Translations under genes and position numbers: made by a program
Source: CAZSDW01 sp964605705
GTDB taxonomy: Bacteria > Fidelibacterota > UBA2242
DNA length: 64,000 nucleotides
NCBI GenBank assembly: GCA_964605705.1
Contig: CAZSDW010000008.1
Location: forward strand, 45,598 to 109,597
Direction: 5' to 3'
In this document: in pieces, positions 35,219 to 44,582 of the stretch
How positions within the stretch are numbered: the first letter of the stretch is position 1
Layout of the letters: each line of letters opens with the position of its first letter
The notes under the pieces: model-generated
What the model saw: only the letters and a program-made list of their open reading frames with translations
Told to the model about the DNA's origin: nothing
Database searches by the model: none

Positions 35219-37157
35219 ATCCCTGCGATTTAAACTGAGTGCCTTGATCCTTACCGGTACTATCCTGGTTGCAGCGGTACTGTTTTCTTATTATTATTCG
35301 GTTTCCCGGCAGTTAATTCTGGAGAGTGCCAGGAAAAATGCCGAGCACCTGACCATGGAGACCGTGAATTCAATCGAAAATGTTTTTCGATCCAGTGCCA
35401 AAATTCCGGAGAACCTTGCCTATGTTATGGAAACCGGAATCACCGATGAAAAAGCGTTATACCGGTTTATGGAAACCGTCGTGGAAAATAACAGTGAAAT
35501 ATTCGGATCGACGATAGCATTTGAACCGGGTGCCATGTTCAAGGAGCTTGAGCGATTTGCACCCTATTTTTATAAAAATGATAACCGGATCATCCAATCG
35601 GATCTGAATGATCCTGCCTATAATTATCCGCTCCAGGATTGGTATCAGATACCCCGGGAACTGAACAAGCCTATCTGGTCAGAACCATATTATGATGAGG
35701 GTGGTGGCAATATCATCATGGCGACTTATTCCGTTCCGTTTCACTGGGCGGAAGAAAATAAAAACAGCCGGCGATTCAGGGGCATCATTACCATCGATAT
35801 TTCCCTGGTCTGGCTGACGCAGGTTTTCAAGGATTTGTCTATTTATGAGAGTGGTTATGGTTTTCTCCTGTCTCAAAGCGGGAAATACCTGGTTCATCCG
35901 AATTCGGAAAACATCATGAATTCCAGTATTTTCGATATTGCGGAACTGCACCATCATGATCAACTTCGTGAACTTGGGCGGAAAATGGTACGGGGTCAAA
36001 AAGGTTTCATGAATATCATTTCTCCGGATACCGACCAGGAGGTTTTTATATATTTTGCACCGATTCCATCCAGTGGTTACTCTATGGGGATAGTGATTCC
36101 TACCGCGGAACTGTTTGCGGATTTGAGCCGCTTGAATCGCAATGTGGCAATCATTGCAGTCCTGGGTTTGCTGGCGTTGTTTGGTGTGATTTCATTTATT
36201 TCCGGACGAATAACGGAGCCGATCCGACGTTTGTCCGGAGCCACGACCCTGATCGGACAGGGTGATTTCAATGCGGCTCTACCGGAAATCAGTTCCAACG
36301 ATGAAATCGGGCAATTGATGCACTCCTTCGAAAAGATGCAGATTGCCCTGGCGGAGTATATCGAAAACCTCAAGAAAACGACTGCCGCCAAGGAGAAAAT
36401 TGAAGGCGAGCTGCGGATCGCTCATGATATTCAGATGAGCATCATTCCAAAAAGCTTTCCGCCATTTCCCGATCGCAGTGATGTCGATATTTACGGCATT
36501 CTGGAATCAGCCAAAGCGGTGGGAGGGGACCTGTATGATTTCTTCCTGTTGGATGATGAACGACTCGGCGCCGCGATCGGTGATGTTTCCGGGAAAGGTG
36601 TTCCGGCATCCCTGTTTATGGCAGTCACCCGGACGCTGCTGCGGGCGAAGTCAATGAATATGAAGAATGCCAGTCCGGGAAAAATCGTTACCAGTATGGA
36701 CATTGATCTCTGTACGGAAAATGATGCGGCGATGTTTGTGACATTTTTTTACTTTATATTGAATCTCAAAACCGGTGAACTGGAATATTGTAATGCCGGA
36801 CATAATCCTCCGTTTGTCATTAGTCATGATGGGGAAATCACGGCGCTTGATACGGTGCATGGATTTCCGCTGGGCGTCATGGAAGCCGATCCCTATTCTA
36901 CCGGTAAAATTCATTTGAAACCCGGTGCCAGAATTGTTATGTACACTGACGGTGTCACGGAAGCGGAAAATGAAGCCCGGGAACTGTTTAAGGAAGAGCG
37001 CCTGCTGGCGACACTAGAAGCAATGAAAAATGTTGCTGAGCCGAAAGAAATCACCTTGGCTGTTAAAAAAGCCGTTAAAGAATTTACGCTAGAGGCGGAA
37101 CAATCTGATGATCTGACCATGCTGGTTATCAGTTATTTGGGTGGAAATTATACTTGA
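35205..37157 (+). CDS. Membrane Cache-HAMP-PP2C (SpoIIE-type) phosphatase
   Basis: About 650 residues. TM1 is at 10-32, followed by a periplasmic Cache-type sensor to about 305 (SGYGFLLSQSGKYLVHPN). TM2 is about 308-332, then HAMP and a PP2C-like phosphatase with metal-binding aspartates in GGDLYDFF, GDVSGKG and YTDGVTEA. Such proteins dephosphorylate STAS anti-anti-sigma proteins in partner switching; one STAS gene is directly downstream and another upstream. No RsbW-type kinase or sigma factor is encoded here. ATG 35175 is an alternative start. Confidence 0.92.
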   Translation: MLKNRSLRFKLSALILTGTILVAAVLFSYYYSVSRQLILESARKNAEHLTMETVNSIENVFRSSAKIPENLAYVMETGITDEKALYRFMETVVENNSEIFGSTIAFEPGAMFKELERFAPYFYKNDNRIIQSDLNDPAYNYPLQDWYQIPRELNKPIWSEPYYDEGGGNIIMATYSVPFHWAEENKNSRRFRGIITIDISLVWLTQVFKDLSIYESGYGFLLSQSGKYLVHPNSENIMNSSIFDIAELHHHDQLRELGRKMVRGQKGFMNIISPDTDQEVFIYFAPIPSSGYSMGIVIPTAELFADLSRLNRNVAIIAVLGLLALFGVISFISGRITEPIRRLSGATTLIGQGDFNAALPEISSNDEIGQLMHSFEKMQIALAEYIENLKKTTAAKEKIEGELRIAHDIQMSIIPKSFPPFPDRSDVDIYGILESAKAVGGDLYDFFLLDDERLGAAIGDVSGKGVPASLFMAVTRTLLRAKSMNMKNASPGKIVTSMDIDLCTENDAAMFVTFFYFILNLKTGELEYCNAGHNPPFVISHDGEITALDTVHGFPLGVMEADPYSTGKIHLKPGARIVMYTDGVTEAENEARELFKEERLLATLEAMKNVAEPKEITLAVKKAVKEFTLEAEQSDDLTMLVISYLGGNYT

Positions 37158-37188
37158 AATAAAAATAAATTGATGAAGGGACATCGCG

Positions 37189-37524
37189 ATGGAATTTAAA
37201 TCCTATCAAGAAAAAGGATCGACATTTGTAGAGATTATTGGTCATCTGGATACGATGACAGCCCCGGAATATGAAAAACAGGTATCCGTATTAATCGAAG
37301 GTGGCGCACAGACGATTATTGCCGATTGTACGAAGTTGGACTATATCTCCAGCAGTGGATTACGGGTGTTGCTGATGACCCTGAAGACTCTCACCAATAA
37401 AGGGGGCAAATTTATCCTTTTTGGAATGCAGGAAGCGGTTCTTGAAGTTTTTAAAATTTGCCGTTTTGATAATCTGTTCACGATCGTTACCGATAAATCA
37501 GCGGCGCTGCAAAGTATTGAGTAA
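37189..37524 (+). CDS. Anti-sigma factor antagonist (STAS domain)
   Basis: 111 residues, a complete single STAS domain. LDYISSSGLRVLLMTL holds the serine (S55/S56) phosphorylated by RsbW/SpoIIAB-type kinases. It is probably the substrate of the phosphatase encoded 31 bases upstream; dephosphorylated STAS proteins sequester an anti-sigma kinase or another partner. AAGGGA with eight-base spacing sets ATG 37189. The partner kinase is not in the window. Confidence 0.92.
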   Translation: MEFKSYQEKGSTFVEIIGHLDTMTAPEYEKQVSVLIEGGAQTIIADCTKLDYISSSGLRVLLMTLKTLTNKGGKFILFGMQEAVLEVFKICRFDNLFTIVTDKSAALQSIE

Positions 37525-37662
37525 AACATTTATATATCAGGTCATTCCTGAGTATTACTATTTGGATAACTGATCTGTAAAGAGAGGATTAGTGGCTCCA
37601 ATGAACCGGATTAATTTTTAATTTCACTAAGGAATTCCAAGAAAAAATAATAAAGGAGTATA

Positions 37663-38565
37663 ATGATGAAACTTAGTAAAAAAAACCAGATACTGGTACT
37701 TTCATTATCAGTTGTGGTGCTCGTTTTGATTGTTTTGCGTGTAGCCGGTGTTTTCCCTCCGATTGAAGAAAATGCGACCGGGACTATTGGCAATGTCGAG
37801 AAAGTTGACCGGTTCAGGGGTCAGCAAATGAAAATGGAAGACATTAAATGTGACAACCCCGAAGTAGCGAAATTTGTCCAGAGCGCCGGATTTCAGAACA
37901 TGATGAAGGACGAAAATTTTCAGGCAGTTCTGGCGAATCCGGCTCAGATGAAGTTCGTTCCAATGGCGGTTGGTGTGAATGGGATTATTTCCCAGGCAGC
38001 CCAGGATTTTCATAGTTTTTTAGAAAAAGGTGATAATGCAAAAGCCATTTTTGGTAGTATAGATTATCAGCAGTTCTATGAGGCGTTTAATCCATCAGGT
38101 TTATTAAATTTGCCTGAACCAATTGGGGCTAATACGAGTAGTTTTTTGCTTCCAAATGCTCAGGATTTTCAGAGAAGCTTGTTTAATTCAGATTTCCAGA
38201 AATTTGTGAATAATTTTGATTTTAAAGTTGTTTATAATCAGGACATCCAGGGGATTTTCGGAGCGGATTTTGTAAAATTTCTGGCGGGTGATTTCCAGGC
38301 GGCGATGGATCTCTCAGGTGTTTTCCCGGATCCATATCCGGTAAATCCTAATATCGACTTTCAGAGTGTGCTTCAAAGCGAAGCCTTCCAGAATTTATTT
38401 ACCAGTCAGGAATTTCAGAAATTGGTACAGAATCAGGAATTTCAGAAATTTTTAAGCCAGGGTTTTCAGATTATTTATTTAAGCCAATCATTTCAAACGT
38501 TTGTTGGTAGCCAGGAGTTCCAGAACGCCCTGAAAAACATGGAAACTAATAAATTAGGATTGTAA
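37663..38565 (+). CDS. Membrane-anchored protein with nine-residue FQ repeats
   Basis: 300 residues. One N-terminal membrane anchor (about 10-28) is followed by a soluble part. I count about 17 short units with the pattern x-x-F-Q-x-h-h, crowded in the last 75 residues at a nine-residue spacing: IDFQSVLQS, EAFQNLFTS, QEFQKLVQN, QEFQKFLSQ, QSFQTFVGS, QEFQNALKN. More degenerate copies (ENFQAV, QDFHSF, QDFQRSL, SDFQKFV, GDFQAAM) fill the rest. I do not recognise the family. AGGAG precedes ATG 37663. The repeat suggests an elongated helical or solenoid surface exposed to the periplasm. Confidence 0.8.
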   Translation: MMKLSKKNQILVLSLSVVVLVLIVLRVAGVFPPIEENATGTIGNVEKVDRFRGQQMKMEDIKCDNPEVAKFVQSAGFQNMMKDENFQAVLANPAQMKFVPMAVGVNGIISQAAQDFHSFLEKGDNAKAIFGSIDYQQFYEAFNPSGLLNLPEPIGANTSSFLLPNAQDFQRSLFNSDFQKFVNNFDFKVVYNQDIQGIFGADFVKFLAGDFQAAMDLSGVFPDPYPVNPNIDFQSVLQSEAFQNLFTSQEFQKLVQNQEFQKFLSQGFQIIYLSQSFQTFVGSQEFQNALKNMETNKLGL

Positions 38566-38615
38566 CGATTCAGACAATTTATTTATGCAATGTCTGGAAT
38601 GATCAAATTCTTTGA

Positions 38616-41558
38616 TTGTTGAGCCAATTCTTGAAAAATATACTATTCCTGTTATTAATATTATTATCCAGTCTGAATGCCCAGCAGCTGAATCAACTCA
38701 AAACCGCTGATCTGAACCTGGTCTATTACAGTACGGCTCACCAGTACATTACACCTCATTTGGCTCGATGCTGCATCAATACCCTTAATTTTTATCGTGA
38801 CTTCTGGCAGTGGGAACCTTACGAACCGATTAATATGTTTCTGGAAGATTTCGGGGATTGGTCAAACGGCGGTGCTACAGCCGTGCCGCGGAATTTTATT
38901 TACATTTCCATGGCGCCCTATCTCTATGTTTTTGAAGTCGCTTTTGCCAATGAGCGGATGAGTTTGCTCATGAACCATGAACAGGTTCATGTTGTTGCCA
39001 TGGATCAATGTACTCAGCGTGAACGGCTCTGGCGCAAGGTTTTCGGTGGTAAAATTCAACAGATTGCCGATCATCCGATTTCCATGTTGTATGCTTATCA
39101 AACCGCGCCCCGGAAATTTTCACCGCGCTGGTATCATGAAGGCATCGCGGTATTCATGGAAACTTGGATGAGTGGAGGAGTCGGGCGCGCGTTGGGTGCT
39201 TATGACGAGATGGTATTCCGAACCATGGTTCATGATTCCAGCTATATTTACCATATGGTCGGTCTGGAGTCCGAGGGAACAGCGATTGATTTCCAGGTGG
39301 GCGCGAATTCCTATCTTTATGGCGCCCGGTTTTTCAATTATCTCGCCAGCCAGTATGGTCCGGATAAACTGATCGAGTGGGTCAATTATCGTCAGGACAG
39401 CAAGCGTTATTTTTCCCGCCAGTTCCGGCAGGTATATCACACCGCTTTGGCAGATGAATGGACGCGATGGATCAGTTTTGAAAAGAAATGGCAGCAGGAA
39501 AATCTGCAGCGAATTCGCAAAAATCCGGTGACTGATTTTCGTCCCATTATCCGGGATAAGGTTCTGGGTAGTGTTTCCCGCTCGTATATTGACAGGGAAA
39601 AGGGAGTTCTCTATACCGGTGTGAAATTTCCCGGTCAGCTGGCGCATATTGCGGCAATCGATCTGAAAACCGGTAAGATGCGGAAGATTTGTGATGTCAA
39701 AGGCGCCTCGACATACTTTGTCACCAATATGATATTCGATAAAGAAAATGAGCGGCTGTTTTTTACGACGGATAATTTTAAATACCGTGACCTGAATGTA
39801 GTTGATTTGAAGACCCGCAGACAGAAGAAACTGATTAACGATGTCCGTACCGGTGATCTGGCTTTGAATCCGATCAATAAAGTGATTTATGGCGTTCGTC
39901 ATCAGAATGGAATTTCCACTATCATTCGGATTGATCCACCTTACAAGGATTATCAAGCTCTGTACGCCTTTCAGTATGGCACCGATCTATACGATCTGGA
40001 CATTTCTCCCGATGGACGGTCCATCACCGGGGCTTTGACGTTTGTGGACGGGAATCAGAAACTGGTGCGTTTTAATGTTGCTGATTTAAATCAGTATAAA
40101 GGCGACTATGAGGAACTTTTTGATTTTCAGATGAATTCGCCGGCGAGTTTCGTCTATTCCCCCGATGGTCGCTATATTTATGGAACCTCCTACTATTCGG
40201 GTGTTTCCAATATTTACCGCTATGATTTTAATATCAGTGATATGTCGATTGTCAGCAATGCCGAAAGCGGATTTTTTCGTCCGCTGCCGCTGAATGGCGA
40301 TTCGCTGATCGTATTCAAATACACGTCAAAAGGATTTATCCCCGGCTGGATCGAGGATAAAACGATCGATAATGTTGCCGCGATTCATTTTCTGGGACAG
40401 TCGGTGTATGAAAAATATCCGTATGTCGCGGACTGGCATCCCGGTAATCCCGGAGACATCGACCTCGACAGTTTGACAATTTACAAGGGAACCTATCATA
40501 GTCTGAAGAACCAGCATCTCACGGCTGCGTATCCGGTTATTGAAGGATACAAAGATGCAGCAGCAGTCGGTTATTTTTTTGAAATTAAAAACGATATCGG
40601 TTACGATGCTTTTACCGCAACTTTGTCTTATTCTCCCGGTGGAGATTCGCTGAGTAAGCAGGAACGGCTGCACCTGGACCTGTATCTCCGGCACTGGCGC
40701 TGTGAACTGAATGCCAAATACAATGACGCCGATTTTTATGATCTGTTTGGTCCAACAAAAACCAGCCGCAAGGGCTATTACCTGGGGCTGAGTTACAAGC
40801 GCAACCTGATTTATGATACTCCCCGGACGATGGACTTCAGCTGGCGATTTGGCGGCTGGGGCGGACTGGAAACGCTGCCGGATTATCAGAATGTGGCGAC
40901 GAGTTACGATCATTATTTTTTCAACAACCTGATCCTTTCATATGAATATATTGAACAATCACTCGGCGCTGTTAGTGGAGAGAAGGGTTATTCAATGAAT
41001 GTCTATTCGCTGAATAATCTGGTGAATCGTCAACTTTTTCCTCGTCTGGCTGGCACTCTGGACTATGGATTGCCATTACCAGTCAATCATACTTCTATAT
41101 GGATACGATCAGCGGCAGGCATTTCACCCTCCAAACATAATGAGCCCTTTGCCAATTATTATTTTGGTGGATTTGGCAACAACTGGATCGACCATCAATC
41201 CGTTAAACGCTATCAAGAATATTATGCCTTTCCCGGCGCTGATCTGAACAGTATCAGCGGTACAAATTTTGCCAGACTGATGGCGGAACTCAACCTGCCG
41301 CCTCTGCGATTTCGGCATATCGGAATTCCGGCAATGTATCCCCGCTGGCTGCGCAGTTCCATCTTTGTTTCAGCAATTGTTACCAATCTTGATGATGATA
41401 CGTTGACCCGGAACATCCGGAATTTCGGGATTCAGGCGGATATGGAAATTGTCCTGTTTTCTCTGTTCACGACGACGATTTCCGCCGGCTACGGTTACGC
41501 TTTCGAGAGCGGAAAAAAACTTGGCAATGAACTCATGGTCTCGTTGAAAATACTATGA
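38616..41558 (+). CDS. Secreted metallopeptidase-like protein with beta-propeller and outer-membrane barrel
   Basis: About 980 residues. After a signal peptide (ending SLNAQ) comes a peptidase-MA-like domain with zinc motif HEQVH (H121, H125) and third ligand E175 in WYHEGIAVFME. Residues about 330-620 contain TolB/WD-like strand repeats (SPDGR occurs repeatedly), forming a probable propeller. The last 320 residues are strand-rich and aromatic, ending in a beta-barrel pattern. It therefore may sit in the outer membrane with a catalytic head. Start is uncertain: TTG 38616 or TTG 38631, which would give the cleaner signal MKNILFLLLILLSSLNAQ. No strong ribosome-binding site is seen. Confidence 0.82.
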   Translation: MLSQFLKNILFLLLILLSSLNAQQLNQLKTADLNLVYYSTAHQYITPHLARCCINTLNFYRDFWQWEPYEPINMFLEDFGDWSNGGATAVPRNFIYISMAPYLYVFEVAFANERMSLLMNHEQVHVVAMDQCTQRERLWRKVFGGKIQQIADHPISMLYAYQTAPRKFSPRWYHEGIAVFMETWMSGGVGRALGAYDEMVFRTMVHDSSYIYHMVGLESEGTAIDFQVGANSYLYGARFFNYLASQYGPDKLIEWVNYRQDSKRYFSRQFRQVYHTALADEWTRWISFEKKWQQENLQRIRKNPVTDFRPIIRDKVLGSVSRSYIDREKGVLYTGVKFPGQLAHIAAIDLKTGKMRKICDVKGASTYFVTNMIFDKENERLFFTTDNFKYRDLNVVDLKTRRQKKLINDVRTGDLALNPINKVIYGVRHQNGISTIIRIDPPYKDYQALYAFQYGTDLYDLDISPDGRSITGALTFVDGNQKLVRFNVADLNQYKGDYEELFDFQMNSPASFVYSPDGRYIYGTSYYSGVSNIYRYDFNISDMSIVSNAESGFFRPLPLNGDSLIVFKYTSKGFIPGWIEDKTIDNVAAIHFLGQSVYEKYPYVADWHPGNPGDIDLDSLTIYKGTYHSLKNQHLTAAYPVIEGYKDAAAVGYFFEIKNDIGYDAFTATLSYSPGGDSLSKQERLHLDLYLRHWRCELNAKYNDADFYDLFGPTKTSRKGYYLGLSYKRNLIYDTPRTMDFSWRFGGWGGLETLPDYQNVATSYDHYFFNNLILSYEYIEQSLGAVSGEKGYSMNVYSLNNLVNRQLFPRLAGTLDYGLPLPVNHTSIWIRSAAGISPSKHNEPFANYYFGGFGNNWIDHQSVKRYQEYYAFPGADLNSISGTNFARLMAELNLPPLRFRHIGIPAMYPRWLRSSIFVSAIVTNLDDDTLTRNIRNFGIQADMEIVLFSLFTTTISAGYGYAFESGKKLGNELMVSLKIL

Positions 41559-42568
41559 TTTTTGTTCTCAAATTATCTGTCAGTCTGCTGCCGGTGCTGG
41601 TGTTTCTGGCAGTGCTGATTTTGATGGACAGTTATAAATTGCTGAAACCAGTGGTGGTGATTCTCACAATCCTGTATGGTATTTCAGCCGCCGCTGCTGC
41701 GTTCTTTTTACAACGACGATTGATGGTTTCGGAGCAGGGACTGACCCTGATCTGGGGACCGTTGAGCGAAGAATTTTTAAAAGCGTTACTACCCATTTTA
41801 ATGCTCAAGTGGAAACGGGTCGGATTTGTTGTTGACAGTGCCATCATCGGGTTTGCCAGCGGTGCCGGATTTGCGATTCTGGAGAATTTGCTCTACTTAC
41901 TGACAGTCCGGGATTCCAATCCACTGCTATGGATTGTGCGCGGACTGGGTACAGCGGTAATGCATGGCGGTACAATCGCGATTTTGATGATATTTTCGGC
42001 AACCATCACCGAGCGGTTCAAATCACAGAGAATTCTTAATTTTCTGCCGGGTTTGTTCATTGCCGTTATTATCCATTCACTCTTTAATAAAATGTTAGCC
42101 AGTCAGATATTGCCGTCGGAATATGTGACCGCAGCCCAGTTGATTATTCTGCCACTGCTGATCAGTATGGCATTTGCCCAGAGCGAAAAATCTCTCCGAG
42201 ACTGGATGGATCAGGGGCTGGAATCCTGCGTCCGTCTGCAAAACGCGATTCGTAAAGGTAAATTCAGTGAGACAAAATCCGGTCAATATATCTATTCGTT
42301 GCGCGAGCATTTTCCGGCAGAAGTCGTCGTAGATATTTTTTGTTACTTGCAAATTTACCTCGATCTTACCGCCCGGGCGAAAGCCAACCTGATGCTGCGG
42401 GAACAGGGCTTCCCGGTTCAACCTGATCCGGATGTCGAAGACTATTTCGCTGAATTAAAGCAGCTGGCGAAGAATATTGGCAAGACCGGACAGCGGGCGA
42501 TGGCGCCGGTTCTGCAGTCCAGTCCGCGGGACCTTTGGCAGTTGTATTATCTCGAAAAAAGTAAATAA
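41555..42568 (+). CDS. PrsW-family intramembrane protease
   Basis: 337 residues. Six or more membrane segments hold the PrsW motifs: GPLSEEFLKALLPIL (paired glutamates), SGAGFAILENLLYL and a third motif TAVMHGGTIA. PrsW proteins are glutamic-type membrane proteases, and Bacillus PrsW cleaves an anti-sigma factor. A C-terminal cytosolic region of about 110 residues is extra. The start overlaps the preceding gene's stop by four bases (ATGA), so the two are translationally coupled and may act in one cell-envelope pathway. Confidence 0.87.
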   Translation: MIFVLKLSVSLLPVLVFLAVLILMDSYKLLKPVVVILTILYGISAAAAAFFLQRRLMVSEQGLTLIWGPLSEEFLKALLPILMLKWKRVGFVVDSAIIGFASGAGFAILENLLYLLTVRDSNPLLWIVRGLGTAVMHGGTIAILMIFSATITERFKSQRILNFLPGLFIAVIIHSLFNKMLASQILPSEYVTAAQLIILPLLISMAFAQSEKSLRDWMDQGLESCVRLQNAIRKGKFSETKSGQYIYSLREHFPAEVVVDIFCYLQIYLDLTARAKANLMLREQGFPVQPDPDVEDYFAELKQLAKNIGKTGQRAMAPVLQSSPRDLWQLYYLEKSK

Positions 42569-42580
42569 ACAGGAACGCTC

Positions 42581-43489
42581 ATGAGTCCAAAATCCATGAC
42601 CATTAAACAGAAAGAAAAAGCCATCCTGCTGGGACTGATCTTTGGTGCAGTGGCGATGATTCCCATCATTATTTCAGCGATATTTTCAAATTCACTGATT
42701 GTGCTCACCGATGTTCTGAAAAGCGGCAGCGAACTGCTGGCAGTGATGTTTTCCTATTTTGCCATACGCAAAGTGTCAAAAGGCGCGAATATGGTGTATA
42801 ATTACGGATATGGAAAACTGGAAGGATTTTCCAGCTTGCTGATGGCATTTGTTATCGGGATTTCTTTAATCATTATCCTGTTTAATGCCTATCTTGGATT
42901 CGTACACCCGGAGCCATTGACCGGAATTGGTGTTTTTATCGCGATCGGCGCAAATATTTTTACCGGGATTATCAACATTTGGCAATGGTTTAATTATCGT
43001 AAAATTGATAAAGATTCACCATCCCCGATTATTACCGGGCAACTGAACCTGTACCGCAGTAAGTATATATCCGACATCAGTGTTACAATTACACTGGTAC
43101 TGGGTCTGGCGTTACGAAAATACACATTCGCGCATTTTATCGATCCGCTCGGTGCTGTCGTCCTGAGCGGCTTCCTTTTCTACGCGGTTTATACCCTCTT
43201 TTCACAATCCATGGATAACCTGATGGATAGAACATTGGAAGAATCACTGCAAATGGGGATTCTGCGGGTTTTGGCGAAGCACTTTGATGATTATCAGAAT
43301 ATTCACGACGTTCGTTCCCGTCGCTCAGGGCAGTACATTTTCATTGATCTGTACCTGGAATTCGATCCCGAGAAAACGATGGGAATAGTTCAACAAGCTA
43401 TCTGTGAGATTAACAACGATATATTAGGATTGATCAAGAATTGTCAGGTGAATATCGTGCCGTGTACCTGTAAACCTGGTGTCAGCTAA
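42581..43489 (+). CDS. Cation diffusion facilitator (CDF) transporter
   Basis: 302 residues with six membrane segments and a cytosolic C-terminal domain. NSLIVLTDVLKSGSELLAVM corresponds to the metal-site helix 2 of CDF proteins, and YGYGKLEGFSSLLMAF follows it. Members export zinc, manganese, iron or similar divalent cations by proton antiport. The usual HxxxD of zinc transporters is replaced by D-x3-S, so metal preference is uncertain. AGGA precedes ATG 42581, 12 bases after the PrsW gene. Confidence 0.88.
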   Translation: MSPKSMTIKQKEKAILLGLIFGAVAMIPIIISAIFSNSLIVLTDVLKSGSELLAVMFSYFAIRKVSKGANMVYNYGYGKLEGFSSLLMAFVIGISLIIILFNAYLGFVHPEPLTGIGVFIAIGANIFTGIINIWQWFNYRKIDKDSPSPIITGQLNLYRSKYISDISVTITLVLGLALRKYTFAHFIDPLGAVVLSGFLFYAVYTLFSQSMDNLMDRTLEESLQMGILRVLAKHFDDYQNIHDVRSRRSGQYIFIDLYLEFDPEKTMGIVQQAICEINNDILGLIKNCQVNIVPCTCKPGVS

Positions 43490-43505
43490 TTCTCGGGAAC
43501 CTAAA

Positions 43506-43880
43506 TTAAAAACCAAAGTACGCAAATAGCGCTCCCAAAAGGATCATAAATATTCCCCAATACCGGGAACCTGTGGCAAACTTTTTATAGTAAAGCATAC
43601 TCTTTGGAAATATTACAATCAGGATGCCGCCGATCAACATGATCCAGGCAATCAGGGTAATTAATACTGTCCAGTTTCTGACCCAGAGATTGTGATATTT
43701 GATTAGAATCATACCGACAATTATTCCAATGCTGCCAGCCAGAAATGACAATGCCGGTATTCTTTCAAAGTCATCGACAAATTTATTCAAATTGACCGTT
43801 CCGATTAATACGGCGATTCCGGAGGAGATGTAAACCACAGAGATGATCTTTGCAATTAAGATTGATAGTTCCATTACCAC
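43506..43880 (-). CDS. Small four-helix membrane protein
   Basis: 124 residues with four evenly spaced hydrophobic segments and short polar loops; no catalytic motif is visible. A good AGGAG lies seven bases upstream of its ATG. It faces the CDF gene tail to tail with a 16-base gap. I do not recognise the family. Confidence 0.7.
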   Translation of the reverse strand: MVMELSILIAKIISVVYISSGIAVLIGTVNLNKFVDDFERIPALSFLAGSIGIIVGMILIKYHNLWVRNWTVLITLIAWIMLIGGILIVIFPKSMLYYKKFATGSRYWGIFMILLGALFAYFGF

Positions 43881-44169
43881 ACTCCTTTTAATACCTTGGA
43901 AAAAGTATAAATTATTTTTAAGAAAATTTCCATATAAAAATAGGATTTAAGAATGGTTTACAAATTAAGCGGATCAGAGGAATCGTTATAAATTGGGCGT
44001 TAATCTTAGTCGATCTATTGCAACCGCTACCGGCGATATCTTCGAGGTGACAAATGAGTTGTTCTGGTTAAGACCAGGGCGAATTCATCAGTCCGATCTA
44101 TCAGGCTTTCATCTTACCAGAGACTCCTGAGAGAAAGACTGCTTATTTGATTACTGTCCCGGCAATCCT
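43881..44169. other. Intergenic region, no gene assigned
   Basis: Nearly 290 bases between two minus-strand genes. On the plus strand a frame of about 54 codons without a start runs from roughly 43968 to 44129, but its translation resembles nothing I know and it lacks a ribosome-binding site. The upstream part should hold the promoter of the small membrane protein gene. Confidence 0.3.
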
Positions 44170-44472
44170 TTATTTCAATTTCTCAATTTCTTCTTCCACT
44201 TCTTCTGCTCCCTCATTGTAGTACTTTTTTTCATCGGGGGCAAGTTCGTGGAGCAATCGCAGAAACTCTCCGGCGTGTACGCGTTCCTCGTCCGCTATAT
44301 CCCTGAGTACTTCTATGGCTAATTTGTTATCAGTCGAATCGGCAAGTTGCATATACAACTGGATAGCTTCGTACTCTGCAGCGACCATGAAACGAACTGC
44401 CCTGATGAGTTCCTCATCCGTGAGCTGCCTGTTATTTGCCACTCCTGAAAACGGTGATCCAAATTCTGGCAT
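44170..44472 (-). CDS. Small ferritin-like protein (encapsulated-ferritin/Flp-like)
   Basis: 100 residues forming two long helices with iron-ligand pattern E33 (AAEYEAIQLYMQ) and E63-x2-H66 (DEERVHAGEFLR), followed by a charged acidic tail. The length and MPEFGSPFSG start resemble the small ferritin-like proteins that serve as encapsulin cargo in Thermotoga and relatives. Those assemble as decamers and oxidise Fe(II). No encapsulin shell gene is in the window, so cargo status is unproven. AAAGGA lies eight bases before the ATG at 44472. Confidence 0.82.
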   Translation of the reverse strand: MPEFGSPFSGVANNRQLTDEELIRAVRFMVAAEYEAIQLYMQLADSTDNKLAIEVLRDIADEERVHAGEFLRLLHELAPDEKKYYNEGAEEVEEEIEKLK

Positions 44473-44582
44473 GTTAATTATCCTTTCTTTTTATTTGGGT
44501 TTTTTGCAATACCGGATTTTACATCAAATCGGCATTGCATATTACTACTGAATACACAGTAAAATATCATTCACTGAATAAA

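Noticed and set aside
35205..37157. Sporulation phosphatase SpoIIE
   Set aside because: The catalytic domain is of the SpoIIE/RsbU class, but the Cache and HAMP domains and neighbours indicate an environmental partner-switching sensor; there are no sporulation genes here.
43968..44129. Possible gene remnant on the plus strand
   Set aside because: About 54 codons without start or ribosome-binding site, and no recognisable similarity.
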